Assembly: GCA_002394205.1 (NCBI GenBank)
Contig: DGTC01000034.1
Span: 1-29,671 of the forward strand
DNA from: Lachnospira sp. UBA4346
GTDB taxonomy: Bacteria > Bacillota > Clostridia > Lachnospirales > Lachnospiraceae
Length of the DNA stretch: 29,671 nucleotides
Direction: 5' to 3'
The notes beneath the pieces were generated by a model, which did no database searches, was not told the DNA's origin, and saw nothing but the letters and a program-made list of their open reading frames with translations. The position numbers were made by a program, and so were the translations under genes. Positions 23,925 through 29,671 of the stretch are shown in pieces. The stretch's first letter is position 1, and each line of letters opens with the position of its first letter.

Positions 23925-25406
23925 GTAGGTATCAAGTACTGATTTTGCAACATACTGTGCACTTTGTACTCCACTAAAACCACCCTCTAACACAACGCTG
24001 ATTGATACTTTTGGTAGTTCCTCCGGCGCAAATCCAACAAACCATGAATGATAGTTCGTCGAATTATCATATTGTGCTGAGCCGGTCTTTCCTACTGCAT
24101 CATAAGATGAATTGCGGAATGCATGTCCCGTTCCCTGCGTAACAACTGCACGCATATACTCCGTCAGTTTATATGCTTCGTCCGGTGTGATTACATTCGC
24201 CACCGCTACCTCCGGTTGGTTTTGTGAAACAACCGTTCCATTTACATCCTGAATTCTATCAACAAGATATGGCTTCATCATCGTTCCGCCTGTTGCAATA
24301 GTTGATGCAATCAGTAAATTGTGTAATGGCGAAATCATTGTTTTTCCCTGTCCGATTCCCGTTTCCTGTGCCTCACTGATACCGGAATCACCGTCCAAAT
24401 GAAAACTACTCTTACTGTATTCAATACTAATCGGAATACTCGAATTAAACAGAAATGTTGTGCACAAATTTCTAAATTGTGTATTACTCAATTGTGTTCC
24501 AATGGTAGAAAATGCCGAATTACATGAGTTTGCAAATGCTGTTTTCAGCGTTTCATATCCATGTGCCGTGTTGTCAAAACACGGAATTGTCGTTCCGCCT
24601 TCTATATATGCAGAGCCACTACATTGATAAGCAAATGCATCATCGCTGCCATTTTCCCTCAAATATTCCAAAGCTGTCATAATCTTAAATGTCGATCCCG
24701 GTGCATATAATCCTTGCGTTGCACGATTCAGCAATACAGAATCTGCACTATTATATGTCAGCCACTCCGTATAATCAGTCGATGCATCATTCGGATTGTA
24801 ATCTGGTTTAGAAACCATAGCCAGAATTTTTCCAGTGTCCGGTTCCATCACAACAACCGCACCTTTGTTCGCTCCCAATGCATCAAATGCAGCTTCCTGC
24901 AATTCCGGAATAAGTGTTGTAACAACGGTATTTCCCATTGCCTTACCATTTGCAGAATCATTTGACAGCTTAGATAAAATCCCTTCGCCACTCGACAGTA
25001 AATTATAATTTTCCGCCCCTTCTACTCCTGTTTTAGCAGAGTTAAGTCCTATCACATGGCAAAAAATATTATCAAACGGATATTTTCGCACTTCATGTCC
25101 TTCTTCATCAATCTGCGTTGTAGCAAGAACTGAGCCGTCTGCAGCAAGAATATCCCCTCTTGTTACTTTTGCTTCCTGATTATCTACTCTGCTGTTATAC
25201 GGATGATTAATTACATCCGGTGCCAGCTCATAATTAAAATACACAAGATAACCTATCATCAGCATAAAAAGTCCTGCAAAAAAGAAGGATATTATATTGG
25301 TTTCCCGGTTACGTAACTCTCTGTCTCTTTTTTCTAAAATATCACTTTTCGTCGCCGGCTTGCTGTATTTTTTTGCTGTTTTTTGTCTTTTTTCTTCTCT
25401 GCTCAT
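23907..25406 (-). CDS. pbpA: Penicillin-binding transpeptidase, PbpA type (class B)
   Basis: This enzyme cross-links peptidoglycan together with a SEDS polymerase. Counting from the chosen start (499 aa), a basic cytoplasmic tail is followed by one membrane helix (about 41-57), a short pedestal region, and a transpeptidase domain. The domain carries the SxxK motif S238-T-F-K, the SxN motif S294-C-N, and K440-T-G. The lack of a large dimerisation domain fits the actinobacterial PbpA type paired with FtsW/RodA. The ATG at 25406 has AAGGTG 9 nt upstream; an ATG at 25424 has no usable ribosome site. Either start lies inside the upstream ftsW-family gene (65 or 83 nt overlap), so the two are translationally coupled. 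Confidence 0.9.
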   Translation of the reverse strand: MSREEKRQKTAKKYSKPATKSDILEKRDRELRNRETNIISFFFAGLFMLMIGYLVYFNYELAPDVINHPYNSRVDNQEAKVTRGDILAADGSVLATTQIDEEGHEVRKYPFDNIFCHVIGLNSAKTGVEGAENYNLLSSGEGILSKLSNDSANGKAMGNTVVTTLIPELQEAAFDALGANKGAVVVMEPDTGKILAMVSKPDYNPNDASTDYTEWLTYNSADSVLLNRATQGLYAPGSTFKIMTALEYLRENGSDDAFAYQCSGSAYIEGGTTIPCFDNTAHGYETLKTAFANSCNSAFSTIGTQLSNTQFRNLCTTFLFNSSIPISIEYSKSSFHLDGDSGISEAQETGIGQGKTMISPLHNLLIASTIATGGTMMKPYLVDRIQDVNGTVVSQNQPEVAVANVITPDEAYKLTEYMRAVVTQGTGHAFRNSSYDAVGKTGSAQYDNSTNYHSWFVGFAPEELPKVSISVVLEGGFSGVQSAQYVAKSVLDTYFSLEQ

Positions 25407-26718
25407 ATCCAGTTTCACCTTCATCCTGTCTCATATTATACATTCCATTAATTAACGCAAACATAAATAACGAACTGACGATCGAACTTCCGCCATAACT
25501 AACAAATGGCAACGTTACCCCTGTCATTGGAATTAATTTGATTGCTCCACCTACCGTCAAAAATACCTGAAATCCATAAGTAACACCAATTCCTACTGCC
25601 ACTAATCTATAAAACAGCGTTCTGCAGCGAGATGCAATATTCATCATCAATATCAGATTATTTAAACAAATTAATAATAACGCAATCGTAAAGATTGCCC
25701 CAAATTCTTCTGTCAATGCAGAAAACATAAAATCTTTTTCTGCTACCGGAATCTTTGCAGGCATTCCCTGACCTAAACCGTATCCAAACCAGGAACCCAT
25801 CCCCAGTGCAAATAACGACTGGCAAATCTGATACCCCGTTGTCTCAATCGTTGCCCACGGATCTTTCCAAATTGCTACACGATTCTGTACATGTGTAAAC
25901 AACTTATAAGCCACGAAACCTGCTGCACTTCCAGCTACAACTCCCGCTGCCAGATAACGAACCTGTCTGGTTGCCGTATAAAGCATCATAATATATACAA
26001 CAAAAAATATTAATGCAGCTCCTAAATCATTTGATATTACAAGTACAATCACATGTGCTGCAGCTGCGATTGATACTGCTACAATCTGTTTGAATGAGCA
26101 CGATTTATTAAATAAAGATGCTACGAACATGATATATAAAATTTTAACAAACTCTCCCGGCTGTACAGATATTGAGCCAACTGTTAATACCAGATTTGCG
26201 CCAAATACTTTCTTCCCAAATAATACCGCAACAAGAAGCCCTAGTCCGACAAGACAATATAACCAGCCAAAATTACGAAAACTTCTGACTGACTTGAGTA
26301 ACCACGGAACAAAAAATGTCACAATCATACCTGCTGCTGCAATCAAAAACTGCTTCACGCACTTATCAAAGTCCAGTCTTGCTATCATCACAAACCCAAT
26401 TGCCATCAGCGTACACATATTATTAACCAACAACCTTGATGCCCTAGGATATATCACGTCGTAAATCATCAATGTAATGAATAGAAAAACAAACTGTGCA
26501 AAATACAGATATACATACCGCATATCTTCTTCATTTAATATAAATAAAATCAAAAATCCCAACAAGTGCATTACAAACATAAAAACAAGCTGTACCGCAC
26601 CAATACGTCTTTTTGCCCGTTCTGTCTGCATAACAGCTCCCCAATAGGATGCCAATGTATACAATGCAATCAGAATTGCAAAAACATATTTTGAAATTTC
26701 AATAAATAACGCCTGCAT
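25342..26718 (-). CDS. FtsW/RodA/SpoVE family glycan polymerase
   Basis: This SEDS-family lipid II polymerase of 458 aa has about ten membrane helices. Family marks are SVQPGEFVKI (184-193), NDLGAALIFF (230-239), the catalytic-loop aspartate D329 in EKDFMFSALTEEFG, and TLPFVSYGGSS (402-412). The N-terminal 50 residues include an extra helix. The C-terminal tail is strongly basic (EQRRKKTKNSKK), and its codons overlap the start of pbpA. The ATG at 26718 shares one base with the U32 stop (TAATG). Whether it serves division (FtsW), elongation (RodA) or the spore cortex (SpoVE) cannot be told; zapA in the operon favours division. Confidence 0.93.
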   Translation of the reverse strand: MQALFIEISKYVFAILIALYTLASYWGAVMQTERAKRRIGAVQLVFMFVMHLLGFLILFILNEEDMRYVYLYFAQFVFLFITLMIYDVIYPRASRLLVNNMCTLMAIGFVMIARLDFDKCVKQFLIAAAGMIVTFFVPWLLKSVRSFRNFGWLYCLVGLGLLVAVLFGKKVFGANLVLTVGSISVQPGEFVKILYIMFVASLFNKSCSFKQIVAVSIAAAAHVIVLVISNDLGAALIFFVVYIMMLYTATRQVRYLAAGVVAGSAAGFVAYKLFTHVQNRVAIWKDPWATIETTGYQICQSLFALGMGSWFGYGLGQGMPAKIPVAEKDFMFSALTEEFGAIFTIALLLICLNNLILMMNIASRCRTLFYRLVAVGIGVTYGFQVFLTVGGAIKLIPMTGVTLPFVSYGGSSIVSSLFMFALINGMYNMRQDEGETGYEQRRKKTKNSKKIQQAGDEK

Positions 26719-29165
26719 TACTCAACCCCCAGAACAAAATGTCCTCTGTATCTGTCATTTTCTGTAATAATATCCTGTACCAGTGCTGCATAGGAATCTG
26801 TTTTTTCTATCAAATCCATACGAAGATACTGTGGTGACACTTCTGCAATCTCATCTTCCATATCCAGCAAATATAATGATTTGCTGTGATACATAACACT
26901 ATAGCAAAATGCACATCTGCTCTGAACAACATACTGCTGCTTTTTCTGATCTGACAATACAACCTTTCCATTCGCATGATCACAGCGTCCCAATGTTCTT
27001 TTTACACATTGTTCTGATACCATTACCGGTATTCTTGTATACACCACAAGTTCTACATCAACGCCACATGCCTGCTTGTCAATCATACACATTTCACGTG
27101 CAGTCTCTTCATATGGCAATGTCACACGAATCAATGTCAGTCCTTGATTTTCCACAAAATCTTTTAACTGTATCAATGCCTGTGTATTCCATATATACAA
27201 GCTCGCATCTGTAATTATCTTTGACGGAATCCGTAATTGTTCTTTATGCATCACTGCGATAACACCAATCTGCTCAATATTACGCACAACAAATGCATCG
27301 ACAGACATTTCCTGATTGTCATGCTGTACACTCTGTAAGATTCTCTCTTGCAAACGCTCTTCATGTTTTCCAGTCGTAACATACGGAAGAACACACGCAA
27401 CCTGAATTCCCATCTTATGAAAATCTTCCACCGCCCGTTGAACGCTCATTGCATCCTGTTCATACAAAACATCTTCAATATAAATCCACTGCGGTTTATT
27501 TTCAGATGAAAATGTATCTAACTGCTCCAGCGTCGTTACTGTCACACTATGTCCATATTCTGAAATGGACTTATTCGCATAAACCTCTTCCTCTAACCAT
27601 GTATCATCTGTCATACGGTGCATCTCTGATTCCGGCAATATTTTCTTGTATTCTTCAGCAATTCGTGACCGCAATTGTGCAAATGCACTTCTTCTCAGTT
27701 CATTTAACTGTCCTATTGGTACAAATGCATTTTCTGAAATTTCCGTTGTAATATTTCCAATTACAAATGGAGTATCCCCTGTCTTTCTCAACTGCATTTC
27801 TGCCTTTTCTTTTGCAATCGGCTGCTTCTGCGCTTCTAATACTATATCACCTTCCACATGAACAGAAATACCACGTTCTGTTTCTGTAAGAATCAGCTGC
27901 ATTGGCTCTGCAGTATGCAAAAAACAGGCAGCGTCCACCTGCTGTTTACAGATATTTTTCACATAATTTTCTTCTACCTCACGAACAATTCTTCCATTTC
28001 TGGTTCTATTTAGAATCATTCCTTCTGTTAACTGATATTTTTTCGGAAGATTCACAACAAAACGTTCTCCGACATGATATGTCTGTCCACTTGAAAATGA
28101 ATTATCTCTGTCAATTTCAAATACGTCCTGTGGATGAATCTGCTCTAATGCTTCAAATGTAACTTTTCCTGAGTGATTTGCACACACTTTTAATGCCTGT
28201 GTCCCCATATGATTTGGTCTTGATACGGACATCATTTTTGCGCCCTTCTTTGAATTATAATATCCTGAAGTAAACGCACCACGATTATACAAATCCATTA
28301 AATCTAAGCGATCCTGTTCTGCCACATGATACTTTTTCCCTTTTGCAAAATACATATCCACATATTTGCGATATAATGCCGTAACACCTGCTGCATACGT
28401 CACATTTTTCATTCTGCCTTCTATTTTCAAAGAATATACACCGGCTTCAATAATCTGTGGCAAAATATCCAGTGCACACATATCTTTTGGACTTAAGACA
28501 AAGCCTTCTTTTGCTCCATTTATCTTATTGTGCTGTGCATCTGATACATCATATTCCATACGACACGGCTGTGCACAACGCCCTCTATTCCCGCTTCGTC
28601 CACCATTCATACTGCTAAGCAGACATTGTCCTGAATAACAGTAACACAATGCGCCGTGAACAAAACTTTCAATTTCCACATCAGTTGTTTCATGAATAGC
28701 CTGTATTTCTTTCAAATTTAGTTCTCTTGCCGTAACAACACGGGCTGCGCCCATATCCTGCAAAATCTTTGCAGCATTCTTTCCGGTAATCGCCATCTGT
28801 GTACTCGCATGAATCGCCATATCCGGAAAATGGGCGTGTACCACTCGAAACACCCCCATATCCTGTACAATTACAGCATCCAGTCCTGCTTCATAGAAAG
28901 GTGTTAAATATTCTACAAGTCTGCTTTCTAATTCTCTTTCCTTCAACAACGTGTTCACTGTAAGATATATTTTTCTGTTGTATAAATGCGCATACTCTAT
29001 TGCTTCCAGCAACTCTTCTTTGTTAAAGTTGCCTGCATAGGCACGCGCACCAAAATGATCTCCACCGAGATATACTGCATCCGCACCTGCATGAATTACC
29101 GCCTTCATAATTTCAAAAGAGCCGGCTGGTGCTAATACCTCGACTGTTCTATTCCATTCTCTCAC
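26718..29165 (-). CDS. U32 family protein, RlhA-like, with DUF3656
   Basis: The U32 'peptidase' domain fills about residues 8-330: EVLAPAGSFE (9-18), ADAVYLGG, and the signature ESFVHGALCYCYSGQCLLSS (166-185). Conserved cysteines are at 174, 176, 181, 197 and 201, and SLKIEGRMK follows. A DUF3656-like collagenase-associated region and a further C-terminal part give 815 aa. Similar U32+DUF3656 proteins include E. coli RlhA, which hydroxylates a 23S rRNA cytidine; protease activity is doubtful. The start is a GTG at 29165, 5 nt after GAGG. It lies 8 nt after zapA and overlaps the ftsW-family gene by one base. Confidence 0.9.
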   Translation of the reverse strand: MREWNRTVEVLAPAGSFEIMKAVIHAGADAVYLGGDHFGARAYAGNFNKEELLEAIEYAHLYNRKIYLTVNTLLKERELESRLVEYLTPFYEAGLDAVIVQDMGVFRVVHAHFPDMAIHASTQMAITGKNAAKILQDMGAARVVTARELNLKEIQAIHETTDVEIESFVHGALCYCYSGQCLLSSMNGGRSGNRGRCAQPCRMEYDVSDAQHNKINGAKEGFVLSPKDMCALDILPQIIEAGVYSLKIEGRMKNVTYAAGVTALYRKYVDMYFAKGKKYHVAEQDRLDLMDLYNRGAFTSGYYNSKKGAKMMSVSRPNHMGTQALKVCANHSGKVTFEALEQIHPQDVFEIDRDNSFSSGQTYHVGERFVVNLPKKYQLTEGMILNRTRNGRIVREVEENYVKNICKQQVDAACFLHTAEPMQLILTETERGISVHVEGDIVLEAQKQPIAKEKAEMQLRKTGDTPFVIGNITTEISENAFVPIGQLNELRRSAFAQLRSRIAEEYKKILPESEMHRMTDDTWLEEEVYANKSISEYGHSVTVTTLEQLDTFSSENKPQWIYIEDVLYEQDAMSVQRAVEDFHKMGIQVACVLPYVTTGKHEERLQERILQSVQHDNQEMSVDAFVVRNIEQIGVIAVMHKEQLRIPSKIITDASLYIWNTQALIQLKDFVENQGLTLIRVTLPYEETAREMCMIDKQACGVDVELVVYTRIPVMVSEQCVKRTLGRCDHANGKVVLSDQKKQQYVVQSRCAFCYSVMYHSKSLYLLDMEDEIAEVSPQYLRMDLIEKTDSYAALVQDIITENDRYRGHFVLGVE

Positions 29166-29173
29166 ACAATCCT

Positions 29174-29554
29174 CTATTCCTCTGTCTCATGTGCTTTCAT
29201 CTTTTCTAACTGCTCTTTTAATTCCTGCTTCTCCTTTGTCAGAGAATCAATCTTAATCTGTGCAGCAATCAGCTCATGTTTCAGATCATATATCTGTTTT
29301 TCTTTATTATCCGCCTCTGTCTGCAGGCTATCCCCTAACTGTTTTGCCTTAAAATAATCATCTGCCAGATTCAGATACATTACCATGGTTTTATAATCTG
29401 CTGTCAATCTACGGGCTGCATCATTTGAATTTACCTCTTGCAGCTTATTGTTTATATGTGCAGCTACTTTCTGTAAATATTCTTCGCTCTCATAGCCACA
29501 CACCGTATATATTTTTCCTCCGATTGCAACTTCTGCATTATTCTTCGATGACAT
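29174..29554 (-). CDS. zapA: Cell division protein ZapA
   Basis: ZapA binds FtsZ and bundles its filaments at the division site. The 126-aa protein starts MSSKNNAEVAIGGKIYTVCG, the typical N-terminal globular domain, followed by EEYLQKVAAHINNKLQEV. A long C-terminal coiled coil (about residues 65-122, LKHELIAAQIKIDSLTKEKQ) mediates dimerisation and tetramerisation. The ATG at 29554 follows AGGAGGG by 4 nt. It heads the zapA-U32-ftsW-pbpA run, in which all joints are overlaps or gaps of at most 8 nt. Confidence 0.92.
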   Translation of the reverse strand: MSSKNNAEVAIGGKIYTVCGYESEEYLQKVAAHINNKLQEVNSNDAARRLTADYKTMVMYLNLADDYFKAKQLGDSLQTEADNKEKQIYDLKHELIAAQIKIDSLTKEKQELKEQLEKMKAHETEE

Positions 29555-29575
29555 TACGCCCTCCTGACTTTATCT

Positions 29576-29671
29576 CTATCGTTCCACACTATTTATATGC
29601 TTGTTTTTATCTTTTCTGCCTCGCAAAAGCGCGCTTTCGCGCTCCTTAATCTGCTTCGCAGATTCTTGCTT
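29576..29671 (-). CDS. Possible C-terminal tail of an upstream gene, cut by the window edge
   Basis: A minus-strand frame open from the window edge to a TAG at 29576-29578 reads KQESAKQIKERESALLRGRK and then DKNKHINSVER. It is charged and helix-like, and ends 21 nt before zapA. The same DNA forms the hairpin cluster below, and a second frame is open as well, so the coding character may be an accident of the repeat. I do not recognise the protein. Confidence 0.3.
   Translation of the reverse strand, partial: KQESAKQIKERESALLRGRKDKNKHINSVER
29614..29664. repeat. Three tandem small hairpins with GNA/GNNA-like loops
   Basis: On the minus strand the order is: AATCTGC-GAA-GCAGATT (29648-29664), AGCGCG-AAAG-CGCGCT (29628-29643), and TTTTGC-GAG-GCAGAA (29614-29628, one G-T pair). 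GC content is far above that of the flanks. None has a proper U-run. The cluster looks like a dispersed palindromic element rather than a terminator. Confidence 0.6.

Overview
The window looks like a chromosomal stretch of a low-GC, spore-forming member of the Clostridia, most likely the Lachnospiraceae. The evidence is the AT-rich codon use, four sporulation-linked genes (spoIVA, yqfC, yqfD, gerW/ytfJ), a FakA-type DAK protein, an LRR_5 protein, clostridial-type AlaS and L28, and the gene order. Genus and species cannot be told from the sequence alone. Every gene I can support lies on the minus strand, so transcription runs from high to low coordinates.

Layout in transcription order. (1) 29671-22481, envelope and division block: a possible C-terminal tail of an upstream gene inside a cluster of small hairpins, then zapA, a U32/RlhA-type protein, a FtsW/RodA-family polymerase, a PbpA-type transpeptidase overlapping it by about 65 nt, a lytic transglycosylase without a signal peptide, and a small LRR_5 protein. 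(2) 22419-17628: a lysA-family decarboxylase, two proteins of unknown function (464 and 110 aa), a DUF2953/YtfI-like protein, GerW/YtfJ, and an overlooked 49-aa two-helix membrane protein. (3) 17503-12522, a classic Firmicute neighbourhood: rpmB, yloU (Asp23/Gls24), fakA (yloV) and recG. (4) 12346-10549: a 76-aa hypothetical protein, a non-coding gap with a decayed coding remnant, and a FucO-type iron alcohol dehydrogenase with a Rex-like operator on its promoter. (5) 10221-8042: spoIVA, then apt. (6) 7906-2546: deoD, a membrane-anchored MutS-family ATPase, a 55-aa membrane protein and alaS. (7) 2358-1: rpsU with its own promoter and terminator, then the yqfC-yqfD-phoH operon behind a SigmaE-like promoter.

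Most of the window is housekeeping: translation (alaS, rpsU, rpmB), nucleotide salvage (deoD, apt), recombination (recG), lipid metabolism (fakA) and peptidoglycan/division. I found no phage, insertion sequence, CRISPR array, tRNA or rRNA. The less ordinary items are two small membrane proteins, the Rex-like site, the SigmaE-like promoter, the decayed remnant at 11942-12065, the tandem hairpins at the right edge, and the unknown 464/110-aa gene pair.
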